From Nonomuraea sp. NBC_00507 (GTDB taxonomy: Bacteria; Actinomycetota; Actinomycetes; Streptosporangiales; Streptosporangiaceae): 64,000 bases of DNA. Under the pieces are notes generated by a model. It was not told the origin of the DNA, searched no databases, and saw nothing but the letters and a program-made list of their open reading frames with translations. The stretch covers positions 8,928,001 to 8,992,000 of the forward strand of contig NZ_CP107853.1 in the NCBI RefSeq assembly GCF_036013525.1, written 5' to 3'. Positions 15,647 through 23,158 of the stretch are shown piece after piece (position 1 is the stretch's first letter; each line of letters begins with the position of its first letter). Made by a program: the position numbers and the translations under genes.

Positions 15647-15711
15647 GGCGCGATGTACTACCTCTTCAATCAGCCCCGTCACAGGTGACACGTGCGCAAG
15701 GTGTGGGCCCC

Positions 15712-16995
15712 ATGAGCTCGGTCGTTCTCGACAAAGTGACCAAGGTGTACCCGGGCGACTACCTCGCAGTCGACCGGCTCAGCCTGCGTGCCGAGGATGG
15801 CGAGTTCCTCGTCCTCCTGGGCCCTTCAGGATGCGGCAAGTCCACCTTGCTCCGGATGATCGCGGGCCTTGAGGAGATCACCCAAGGCGAGCTCTGGCTG
15901 GACGGCCAGATGGCCAACCACCTGGCGCCACGCGACCGCGACGTCGCCATGGTGTTCCAGAACGGCGCCCTGTACCCGCACCGGACCGTGCGCGGGAACA
16001 TCGCGTTCCCCTTGGAGATCGCCAAGTCGGACCCGGCGATGGTGCGTGAGCGGGTCAAGGAACTGTCGAAGGCGTTGCACATCGACGAGACGCTGGACCG
16101 CCGCCCGGGCACACTCTCCGGCGGCCAGCGCCAGCGGGTCGCGATGGGCCGGGCGATCGTGCGCCAGCCCAAGCTGTTCCTCATGGACGAGCCGCTGTCG
16201 AACCTCGACGCCGGCATGCGCACCGAGCTGCGCATGGAGATCTCCGCGCTGGTCAGGTCGCTCGGCGTCACCACCATCTACGTCACGCACGACCAGGTGG
16301 AGGCGCTCACGCTGGCCGACAGGATCGCCATTTTGAATCGCGGCGTCCTGCAGGACGTGGGCACTCCGGCCCAGATTTACAACGATCCAGCCACGGCGTT
16401 CGTGGCGGCGTTCCTCAACTCCCAGCAGTTGAACCTGTTAGCGGCCGCAGTCAGGACGCCGCAGAACCAGTACGTGCTGCTCGACTTCGGCCCGCACCGG
16501 CTGACGATCCCGTGGAGCGATCCGCGGGCGTACGCCATCTCGCAGCACACCGGCGGCCACGTGCTGGTGGGGATGCGGCCCGACGGGCTGGCGCCGGTGC
16601 CGGAGACGTACGAGGGGCCGGCGTTCTTCGGGCGGGTGCGGGCGCTGGAGTACCACGGGCACGAGTGGCTGGCGTACCTGGAGTGCGGCATGCCGGCCGT
16701 CCCGGTGCCCGAGCCGCCGGAGCGGAGCGGGCGGGTCAACGGCGTCAAGAACGGCTCGGGCAAGCTGTCGGGGCTGATGCGGCGGATGTTCTCGCCTCCG
16801 AGGGAGGAGCCTCAGGAGCAGGAACGGGTGGGCCAGAACCCGAACAGCGGCATCCACCGCCGCTCTGACCTGATCGTCCGCCTGGGCAACCGGCCGGTCT
16901 GGCGGGCCGGCGACGCCTCCAAGGTCGCCGTCGACCTCTCCCGCATCATGATCTTCACGCCGGACGGCGCCCGCATCGACCCACCGCGCCGCTGA
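15712..16995 (+). CDS. Sugar ABC transporter ATPase, MsiK/UgpC type
   Basis: This 427-residue ATPase would energise binding-protein-dependent sugar importers. Walker A is GPSGCGKST (residues 37-45), with Q-loop FQNGALYPH, signature LSGGQRQR, Walker B LFLMDEP and switch His in VTHDQ; a TOBE-like regulatory domain follows. No permease gene is next to it, as is usual for MsiK, the shared ATPase for cellobiose and maltose uptake in actinomycetes. The window has two importers lacking an ATPase (mal at 31-34 kb, ceb at 54-58 kb). A Ser/Gly/Arg-rich insertion of about 50 residues (near 336-384) interrupts the TOBE region, making it longer than a usual MsiK of about 377. ATG 15712 is preferred to the GTG at 15685. 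Confidence 0.88.
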   Translation: MSSVVLDKVTKVYPGDYLAVDRLSLRAEDGEFLVLLGPSGCGKSTLLRMIAGLEEITQGELWLDGQMANHLAPRDRDVAMVFQNGALYPHRTVRGNIAFPLEIAKSDPAMVRERVKELSKALHIDETLDRRPGTLSGGQRQRVAMGRAIVRQPKLFLMDEPLSNLDAGMRTELRMEISALVRSLGVTTIYVTHDQVEALTLADRIAILNRGVLQDVGTPAQIYNDPATAFVAAFLNSQQLNLLAAAVRTPQNQYVLLDFGPHRLTIPWSDPRAYAISQHTGGHVLVGMRPDGLAPVPETYEGPAFFGRVRALEYHGHEWLAYLECGMPAVPVPEPPERSGRVNGVKNGSGKLSGLMRRMFSPPREEPQEQERVGQNPNSGIHRRSDLIVRLGNRPVWRAGDASKVAVDLSRIMIFTPDGARIDPPRR

Positions 16996-17001
16996 AGCCG
17001 T

Positions 17002-17628
17002 TTACTCCACGCCGACGAGCATGGCGGGGTCGAAGGAGACAGGGAAGGGCTGGGTGATCATCAGCATATCGCCCGCCTTCGCCTCTTCCACCAGTTCATA
17101 GCCCCGCGCTCCCAGGTTGAAGACCTCCACACGCGGCGCATCGTCGCCTTGGAGATCGACCCTGATGAAGACCGGGATGCCCGCCGCAGCATATTTGGGC
17201 GGCTTGATCTCGTAGTCGCGCCGACGGTTCACCTTGCCCGGACTGACGACCTCCACCACGCACACGACCTCGTCGGCGGAGATCTTGGCGAGCCCTGCCG
17301 CTATCGCCTTGGCATCCCCCACCACAATGTCAGGAATGAGGCCATCCTCGCCAGCCTGAAGGTTGAGCGTCTCAACCACCTCAAGGTCCCGGGGGCGCGC
17401 CTCGTCCAGGATACGGACCAGGCGCTTCGCCGCGAGTGCATGATCGGACTTAGGCATGGGACTCACGACGAAACTCCCGTCGATCAACTCGATCCGCTCC
17501 CCGGTTTCGGGCAGCTTGAGCCAGTCCTCGACGGTGTAGCCCTCGTTGGTGGACGTTTGCGCGAAAAGCCTGACACGCCATGGTGGCGGATGAGCAACCA
17601 ACCACCCATCCTCCGGCAAAGCAGTCAT
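17002..17628 (-). CDS. Uma2 family protein (DUF820, restriction-endonuclease fold)
   Basis: The 208-residue protein fits the Uma2 family, widespread in actinomycetes and cyanobacteria. The family signature runs from GERIELIDGSFVVSPMP through LIPDIVV to the PD-(D/E)xK-like core VVCVVEVVSPGKVNRRRDYEIKPPKY, with Asp, Glu and Lys in the expected spacing. Despite its nuclease fold, no biological role is established. Either the ATG at 17628 (MTALPEDGW) or that at 17646 could be the start. It is convergent with the ATPase gene and has no obvious partner. Confidence 0.88.
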   Translation of the reverse strand: MTALPEDGWLVAHPPPWRVRLFAQTSTNEGYTVEDWLKLPETGERIELIDGSFVVSPMPKSDHALAAKRLVRILDEARPRDLEVVETLNLQAGEDGLIPDIVVGDAKAIAAGLAKISADEVVCVVEVVSPGKVNRRRDYEIKPPKYAAAGIPVFIRVDLQGDDAPRVEVFNLGARGYELVEEAKAGDMLMITQPFPVSFDPAMLVGVE

Positions 17629-17756
17629 CGCCTCATCGCCTTCCATGAGTCGAGTCTCGCACGCACAGCAAATCGAGCCAACTGTAGCGGCATGAGCACG
17701 CGGAGTGACGACGCCACATAACCGTGCCTTTACCAGCTCCGTCAGCCACTTCCGGA

Positions 17757-18947
17757 TCACGGCGCAGGCGTCCATCGGGGGCCTTCCGGGGTGTCCTCCA
17801 CGAAGACGCCACCCGCGTGCATCGCCGCCCGCAGCGCATCCGCCACGTCGTAGCGTCCCGCCTCCCGCAACTCCGCGCGCAGCGAGACCAGCGGCTCCAC
17901 CAGGGACCGGAGACCCGCCGCACGCTGATCGGTCCTCGAGGCGAGCTCGCCGAGCCGGCCGATGAGCAGCCGCATCAGCTCTCTGGCCTGATCCACCCCG
18001 CCCGCGTCCTCTTCGGTGTCGGCCGCCCACTTGACGAGCTCGGCCTCGAGGTCGAGCACGGTCTGCGCGGCCGCGACCATGTCGGGCTCGGCCGCGGCCG
18101 CCTTGAACCGCTCCTCGCAGGACCGGATCGTCTCCTCCAGCGTGATCTCGGCAGGTGTGGCCTCCTCGTCAACCGGCGACGGCACGGAGACCGCCCCCGC
18201 GCCGCCCTCGGCCAGGCGGCGGATCTCGGCGAGGCCGGTACGGGTCCCCGCCGGCAACACCACCACCGAGCCCGGCCGCCGGACGGTCAGCCCGCCCCGG
18301 CCCGCCACCTGGACCGTCTCGCCGTCCAGGTCGATGACGACCGCTGTGTGCTCGTCGAGCCCCAGGACCGCGGTGCCGGCCGGCAACTCGCGCTCCATGC
18401 GGGACAGTCGGCGCTCGCCCAGGTAGCAGTAGCGGGTGTCGTGCGTGCCGCCCTCGGCGTTGTCGAAGTGGGGGATCAGCACGGCCTGCAGCCCGAGCGG
18501 CTCCAGCAGGCCGATGCCCTCGCGCCAATGAGGCTCCGCGCCCACCTTGTAGATCTCGTAGACCGGCACGGTGGCCAGCCCCGCCGTGCAAGCCGCCGCC
18601 GAGGCCAGCACGGTCACCCCCTGACGTGCGCGGACGCGTGCCCGCAGGTCGCCCGCCACCCCGGAATCGGCCCACCGGTCCAGCGCGTAGGTGGGGCTGC
18701 CCGGGCCGGAGAACACCCAGTCGGCGCCGGTGATCCCGGAGGCCACCTCGACATCCAGGCCGACGCTGCGGGCGAAGTATCGGCAGGCACGGGCGGAGAT
18801 GTCGGCGCGGTTTTCCTGGAAGGCGTAAGGAGTGTCGAGCAGCACGGCCCGCGCTCCGGCGCGCAGGGTCCGCGCCGCGGCGCGGTGGATCTCGACCATG
18901 GTCGGGCTCGTCTCGCCCGACCCCATCAGCACCAGCAAACCCGGCAT
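17757..18947 (-). CDS. S51/class I amidotransferase-like domain fused to a CysRS-like C-terminal tail
   Basis: The N-terminal 230 residues resemble the peptidase S51 (cyanophycinase/dipeptidase E) and class I amidotransferase-like fold: VLMGSGETSP, GADWVFSGPGSPTYAL and the elbow region ASAAACTAG. The usual GTSAGA nucleophile elbow is altered to ACTAGL, so the serine is missing or replaced by Thr or the preceding Cys. The C-terminal 130 residues look like the helical end of cysteinyl-tRNA synthetase, including DVADALRAAMHAGGVFVEDTPEGPRW. The ATG at 18947 has GAGAGAGG upstream. I know of no assigned function for this combination. Confidence 0.75.
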   Translation of the reverse strand: MPGLLVLMGSGETSPTMVEIHRAAARTLRAGARAVLLDTPYAFQENRADISARACRYFARSVGLDVEVASGITGADWVFSGPGSPTYALDRWADSGVAGDLRARVRARQGVTVLASAAACTAGLATVPVYEIYKVGAEPHWREGIGLLEPLGLQAVLIPHFDNAEGGTHDTRYCYLGERRLSRMERELPAGTAVLGLDEHTAVVIDLDGETVQVAGRGGLTVRRPGSVVVLPAGTRTGLAEIRRLAEGGAGAVSVPSPVDEEATPAEITLEETIRSCEERFKAAAAEPDMVAAAQTVLDLEAELVKWAADTEEDAGGVDQARELMRLLIGRLGELASRTDQRAAGLRSLVEPLVSLRAELREAGRYDVADALRAAMHAGGVFVEDTPEGPRWTPAP

Positions 18948-19018
18948 GACTGTCGGCCTCTCTCTCGCACGCCATCGACTACAGCGGGGCTCTCCGCGCT
19001 GTTCAAGACCAGGAGACA

Positions 19019-19043
19019 TATGCATTGCAGACGCAGTTGCATA
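19019..19043. promoter_or_regulatory. Imperfect palindrome between divergent genes
   Basis: TATGCATTGC at 19019-19028 is mirrored by GCAGTTGCATA at 19033-19043 with one bulged base. TTGCA occurs four times in the 45 bp around it. The palindrome lies in the promoter region of the S51-like gene and the hypothetical gene at 19082. Confidence 0.35.
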
Positions 19044-19081
19044 GGTATTGCAGTAAGTTGTTGGCAGTGACGGGGAGACAC

Positions 19082-19522
19082 GTGGTCTCGGTTGAGACGC
19101 TCATGCTACGGGTGGGCACCGACAATCGCTGGTCCTACCGGCGTGCCATGACCAGACCGGGACGCGGCGAGAGCCCGGACGAGGCCGCGCGGCGGCTCAG
19201 CGGCGTGACGGCCGCCGATCCGGGCACCGTGCTGCATTCCACCAGCTGGCGGTATGAGCCGGACGGCCGGATCGTCCTGACCTACGCGGTCTGTCCTGAC
19301 CCGTCGCCCTGGCTGCCCGCGATCGAGGTGCCCGTGCTGGAGATCGCCCGCGGCGAAGCCCCCGCCACGCCGTCACCTGACCACGTCGCCCTGGCCAACG
19401 TGGTCGCGCACGCCATCAGACACCTTGCCTTCCTCATGGCCGTGGACCCCGTCGTCGCCCGGGTCCTGTCCCGCCACCCCGAGATCGGCGCGGCGCTGGA
19501 GCCCGCGGGCGTCCCGGCCTGA
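19082..19522 (+). CDS. Conserved-looking hypothetical protein, 146 residues
   Basis: I do not recognise a named family. The GTG at 19082 is chosen because GGGGAG precedes it by about five bases, and the protein then begins VSVETLMLRVGTDNRWSYRR. It is soluble, mixed alpha/beta, with a Trp-rich middle (HSTSWRYEPDG) and an Ala/His-rich helical C-terminus. The first half has the feel of a small ligand- or nucleotide-binding fold, but no motif is decisive. Its last 150 bp overlap, in antisense, the end of the acyltransferase frame, so one of the two 3' ends may be mis-read. Confidence 0.65.
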   Translation: MVSVETLMLRVGTDNRWSYRRAMTRPGRGESPDEAARRLSGVTAADPGTVLHSTSWRYEPDGRIVLTYAVCPDPSPWLPAIEVPVLEIARGEAPATPSPDHVALANVVAHAIRHLAFLMAVDPVVARVLSRHPEIGAALEPAGVPA

Positions 19523-20692
19523 CAGGCGCCGGCCCAGAGCCTGCCCGGGCCGCTCGATGAAGCGGTAGGCCAGCGCGCTCACGCCCAGCACCACCGCCAG
19601 GGCCAGCGCCGCCATGCTCAGCTGGTGCGGCAGAGCCGCCTGCCGCAAATCGCCGGTGATCTCCACGAAGTACTTCAGCAGCGGGTGGTGCACCAGGTAG
19701 AGCGAATAGCTGACCAGCCCGAGCCAGACGAGCATCCTCGGCAGCCGCCGCCCGCGCAGCGCCATCGCGCCCGCGAAGGTGGCCCCGGCCAGCGCGATCG
19801 TGGTCAGCCACACGTCGGCCTGCACCCACCACCAGCCGCTCTCGATGGCCCACAGGGGCGCGATCGCCACCAGCGCCGTCGTGACCGCGACCGGCCACAG
19901 CCCGCCCGTTCCGCGTTCCCAGCGGTGGATGGCCGTGCCCGCGAACATGACCGCCAGCACCGCCGTCCCCAGCCACGGCACCCGGCTGCTCAGCAGCAGC
20001 GCCGCGAGCGCCATCAGGCCGAGTACGCAGGCCGCGGCCGTACGCGCCCGGCCCCACATCACGCAGGCCAGCCCGGCCGCGAACACCCCGGCCGACACGT
20101 AGGCGGGCCACCCGCCCGCGACCACCGCGCCCGACGCCACCAGCCCGACGACCACCGCGGCGGCCGCGAACCCCATGGACAACTGCCCGCTACGGTGATG
20201 CGCCCCGGTCAGGAACAGCGCGGTGACCAGCAGGTAGAACACCATCTCGTACGACAGCGTCCACATCGTGTCGGCCACGCCGCCCACGCTCACCACGTCG
20301 AGCAGCATGGTCGCGTGCGCCGCCACCGCGCTCCCGTCGCGCGGCACCTCCCCGCGCACCGGCACCCACCACGCCAGGGCGAGCACCAGCGCGATCACGC
20401 TCAGGTAGAGCGGGTAGAGGCGGAAGATCCGGCTGATCCAGAAGGCCCGCACATCGCCGTGCCGCTCCAGGGATGTGGGGATGATGTAGCCGCTGACCAG
20501 GAAGAACACCAGGATGCCGTAGACGCCCAGATTGAACCAGTATGGCCTGAGTGCCGGGAGGAACCACGGGAGCAGGTGCTCCGCCACGACGGCGAGCGCC
20601 CCGATGCCGCGCAAGGCGTCCAGCCAGGCCAGCCTGGACGTGGAGGACGACGGGGTGGGGGCGGGGACGGCGGCGGACACCCGCACCAACAT
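19373..20692 (-). CDS. Acyltransferase 3 family membrane protein (OafA-like)
   Basis: This is an integral membrane acyltransferase that would acylate a cell-surface sugar or secondary metabolite. Family hallmarks are LAWLDALRGIGALAVVAEHL near the N-terminus, FFLVSGYIIPTSLER, FRLYPLYLSV and the closing YSLYLVHHPLLKYF with YRFIERPGQALGRR. About ten membrane helices are visible. The family normally ends soon after ERPG; here the frame continues some 55 residues as a polar Gly/Asp/His-rich tail that runs opposite the end of the hypothetical gene at 19082-19522. The tail is probably an accidental read-through to the first stop codon. Confidence 0.87.
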   Translation of the reverse strand: MLVRVSAAVPAPTPSSSTSRLAWLDALRGIGALAVVAEHLLPWFLPALRPYWFNLGVYGILVFFLVSGYIIPTSLERHGDVRAFWISRIFRLYPLYLSVIALVLALAWWVPVRGEVPRDGSAVAAHATMLLDVVSVGGVADTMWTLSYEMVFYLLVTALFLTGAHHRSGQLSMGFAAAAVVVGLVASGAVVAGGWPAYVSAGVFAAGLACVMWGRARTAAACVLGLMALAALLLSSRVPWLGTAVLAVMFAGTAIHRWERGTGGLWPVAVTTALVAIAPLWAIESGWWWVQADVWLTTIALAGATFAGAMALRGRRLPRMLVWLGLVSYSLYLVHHPLLKYFVEITGDLRQAALPHQLSMAALALAVVLGVSALAYRFIERPGQALGRRLSGRDARGLQRRADLGVAGQDPGDDGVHGHEEGKVSDGVRDHVGQGDVVR

Positions 20693-20765
20693 ACCCTTAC
20701 CGCGCCTGGTGATGCGGCGAGGTCCAGCGAAGCACCCGGCACGCTTTCACCCGCCGACGACACGG

Positions 20766-21941
20766 TCAGGTGGTGCGGTGGGTGGAGAGGGTGGCGTGAT
20801 GGTCGGCGCCGGCCGGCCCGTGGGGGTCGGTGTGGACGGTGGCGGCGCGCAGGCGGGGCAGCTCGTGGATGAGGCGGTGCTCGGCCTCGACCGCCACCGC
20901 GTGGGCGTCCACAACCGACATGTCGTGATCCACGAGGATCTCTACCTCAGCGTGGAGCGCATGCCCGATCCAGCGCAGCCGTACGGATCCGACCCGCCGG
21001 ACACCGCCGACCGCGGCGATGATGCGTTCGGCGGCGTCCACGAGCGCGGGGTCCACGGCGTCCATGAGCCGGTGGTAGATCTCGCGGGCGGCGTCGCGCA
21101 GGACGAAGCAGATGGCGCCGGTGATCAGCAGGCCCACGATCGGGTCGGCGATGGGGAAGCCGAGCCCGGCGCCGCCCGCGCCCAGGAGGACGGCGAGCGA
21201 GGTGAAGCCGTCGGTCCTGGCGTGCAGGCCGTCGGCGACCAGCGCGGCCGAGCCGATCTCCCGCCCCACCTTGATGCGGTATCTGGCCACCCACTCGTTG
21301 CCGAGGAACCCCACCACGCCCGCGCCGGCCACCCACCAGAGCGCCTGGATGTCGTGGGGATCGAGCAGCCGCCTGATCGCCTCGTACCCGGCCAAGCCCG
21401 CCGAGACGGCGATGAGCAGGACGATGACGATGCCCGCGAGGTCCTCCGCCCGGCCGTACCCGTAGGTGAAGCGGCGGGTGGCCGCGCGGCGGCCCACCGA
21501 GAACGCGATGGCCAGCGGCACGGCCGTGAGCGCGTCGGCGAAATTGTGCAGGGTGTCGCCGAGCAGCGCCACCGAGCCGGACGCCACGACGATCACGGCT
21601 TGGATGGCGGCGGTGGCCATCAACACCGCGAACGAGATGGCGAGCACGCGCATGCCGCGGCTGCTGGATTCCAGCGCGGCGTCCGTCTTGTCGGCGCTGT
21701 CATGGCTGTGCGGCGCGATGGCGTGCACCATCCGGCTCAGCGCCGCCTTCGGCCCACGCCGCCCGGACGCCTCCCCGCTCGCGTGCCCGTGCCCATGGCC
21801 GCCTTCGCGCCCATCCCCGTGCCCATGCGCTTGAGCCTGCCCACCACCGTGCCCGTGCCCATGCCCGTGTCCATGGCCATGCGCCTGCCCGTCCGGATGA
21901 GCGTCCTGCGGTGTCGAGCCGGAATCCCGCTGATCAGCCAT
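20766..21941 (-). CDS. Cation diffusion facilitator, probable zinc exporter
   Basis: A 391-residue CDF transporter that exchanges cytoplasmic divalent metal for protons. The N-terminal 65 residues are rich in His-Gly repeats (several HGHGHG runs), a typical metal-collecting segment. Six membrane helices follow, with the metal-site motifs GDTLHNFAD in helix 2 and HARTDGFTS in helix 5, and a cytoplasmic C-terminal domain (HALHAEVEILVD). I chose ATG 21941, which follows GAGGG by five bases. It is divergent from an ArsR repressor with a zinc-type site, so zinc or cobalt stress control is likely. Confidence 0.92.
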   Translation of the reverse strand: MADQRDSGSTPQDAHPDGQAHGHGHGHGHGHGGGQAQAHGHGDGREGGHGHGHASGEASGRRGPKAALSRMVHAIAPHSHDSADKTDAALESSSRGMRVLAISFAVLMATAAIQAVIVVASGSVALLGDTLHNFADALTAVPLAIAFSVGRRAATRRFTYGYGRAEDLAGIVIVLLIAVSAGLAGYEAIRRLLDPHDIQALWWVAGAGVVGFLGNEWVARYRIKVGREIGSAALVADGLHARTDGFTSLAVLLGAGGAGLGFPIADPIVGLLITGAICFVLRDAAREIYHRLMDAVDPALVDAAERIIAAVGGVRRVGSVRLRWIGHALHAEVEILVDHDMSVVDAHAVAVEAEHRLIHELPRLRAATVHTDPHGPAGADHHATLSTHRTT

Positions 21942-21990
21942 GGCATCCCTCACTTGCGCACTTCATCCCTTTTGACCAGGATATGTAGTC

Positions 21991-22353
21991 ATGTACGCAC
22001 GCGACAACACCTCAGGTGCCAACCAGTCGCAGGAGCAAGAACAACCCACCCCCGCCCAGGTGAACGCGGCCGTTGACGCCTTCCGCATGCTCAGCGACGC
22101 GACACGGCTCAGACTGATGTGGCTGTTGTCATCCGGCGAGCGGGATGTGAACTCACTTGCCCAATCCATCGGCGCGCCCCGCCCATCGGTGTCCCAGCAC
22201 CTGGCCAAGCTCCGGCTGGCCGGCCTGGTGGACACCCGGCGAGACGGCCGCCGGGTGCTCTACAGGGCCCGCGACTCACACGTACGAGCCCTCATCGCGG
22301 AGGCCCTGTTCCACGCCGACCACGAGGTCTCGGGGCTCCCCCGCCACGATTAA
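21991..22353 (+). CDS. ArsR/SmtB family metal-sensing repressor (zinc alpha5 type)
   Basis: This 120-residue winged-helix repressor contains the SmtB/CzrA alpha5 metal site in full: D95, H97, H108 and H111 in DSHVRALIAEALFHADH, matching D-x-H-x10-H-x2-H. The DNA-recognition segment is APRPSVSQHLAKLRLAGLV. It has no alpha3 Cys pair (CxC), so arsenic or cadmium sensing is unlikely. Divergent from the CDF exporter over 49 bp, it probably represses both genes until zinc or cobalt is high. Its stop overlaps the convergent ACT-domain gene by four bases. Confidence 0.92.
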   Translation: MYARDNTSGANQSQEQEQPTPAQVNAAVDAFRMLSDATRLRLMWLLSSGERDVNSLAQSIGAPRPSVSQHLAKLRLAGLVDTRRDGRRVLYRARDSHVRALIAEALFHADHEVSGLPRHD

Positions 22354-22958
22354 GCCGGCGCGCGGGCGGCCAGCTTGGCGACCACGTCCACGATGCGGGC
22401 GGCACGTTCCAACTCCGCGCGATGGAACACCGGGCCCTCGGCGCGGGCCACGACCACGTGCATGCCATGCGCCACCACCGGCAGCAGCATCAGCCGCAGC
22501 TCGCGGGCGGCCAGCGAGACGGCCCGCGGCGGCGGCTCCGGCAGGTCGAACTGGGCGGGAGCCGCCAGCGAGGCATGCTGTACGGCGCCGTCGGCCACCG
22601 CGAGCGACCACTCCGCCCCGCACAGCCCCGGCAGCGCGTCCACCAGCGTGGCGAAGCCCCGGCCCGGCTCGGCCACGACATGCATGAGCAGGTCGTAGTC
22701 CAGCGCTGAGCCCGGCACCTCCTTGGTCGCCCAGACCCCCTCAACCCGTACGCCGGGCACGGCCGACAGCCGCTCGCGCGCCTCCGACGCGGTCACCGGA
22801 CCGGGCCAGGAGACGGTGAAGTCGTCCACGGCGCGTCCCGCCTCGCGCTCGAGCACAGTGACCTGCAGGATGTCGGCACCGAGTGTGCCCAGCGCCTTGG
22901 CCACCTGCCCCAGCCCGCCTGGCCGATCCGGCAGCGACACCCTCAGTCGCAGCAGCAT
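22350..22958 (-). CDS. ACT domain amino-acid-binding protein
   Basis: A 202-residue soluble protein starting with an ACT domain (LLRLRVSLPDRPGGLGQVAKALGTLGADILQV), the fold that binds amino acids in metabolic enzymes. The second half (from about residue 85) is a separate Val/Ala-rich domain with LLMHVVAEPGRGFATLVDAL and a helical end, of the type found in stand-alone actinobacterial ACT proteins. No enzyme domain is attached. I chose ATG 22958 because of GGGGG just upstream. Role unknown; neighbours give no metabolic hint. Confidence 0.82.
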   Translation of the reverse strand: MLLRLRVSLPDRPGGLGQVAKALGTLGADILQVTVLEREAGRAVDDFTVSWPGPVTASEARERLSAVPGVRVEGVWATKEVPGSALDYDLLMHVVAEPGRGFATLVDALPGLCGAEWSLAVADGAVQHASLAAPAQFDLPEPPPRAVSLAARELRLMLLPVVAHGMHVVVARAEGPVFHRAELERAARIVDVVAKLAARAPA

Positions 22959-23080
22959 TGCCGCCCCCTTTCCAGAGGCTCTCACAGTGCCGTGGAAAGG
23001 TTTCGAGTTTGTTCCACGGATATGTCGCGCATGCTGCGGTTATATCCCAGGATGAAGGGTTAAGTCCGTATTGTCGAGAA

Positions 23081-23097
23081 TGCTCTACCAACTGAGC
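23081..23097 (-). pseudogene. tRNA-like D-arm fragment
   Basis: On the minus strand this reads GCTCAGTTGGTAGAGCA, identical to the D-arm of many bacterial tRNAs. The flanks do not form a matching acceptor or anticodon stem, and no T-arm (GGTTCGAATCC-like) follows, so it is not a functional tRNA. It is most likely a remnant left after loss or rearrangement of a tRNA gene, in the 200-bp gap between the ACT gene and the CYP102 gene. Confidence 0.5.
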
Positions 23098-23158
23098 GCC
23101 ACGACTTTTCCCAGGTCACGGTAGGATCGCCCGGCACGGGCGGGCAACCATACCGGGG

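Noticed and set aside
17629..17756. Extra small gene upstream of the Uma2 gene
   Set aside because: Short frame with IRKWLTELVKARLCG has no ribosome site and no further coding character.
21942..21990. ArsR operator in the 49-bp divergent region
   Set aside because: ATATGTAGTCATGTAC is only weakly symmetric; an operator must be here by logic, but I cannot define it.
23061..23110. Functional tRNA on the minus strand
   Set aside because: Only the D-arm is recognisable; anticodon stem, T-arm and acceptor pairing are absent.
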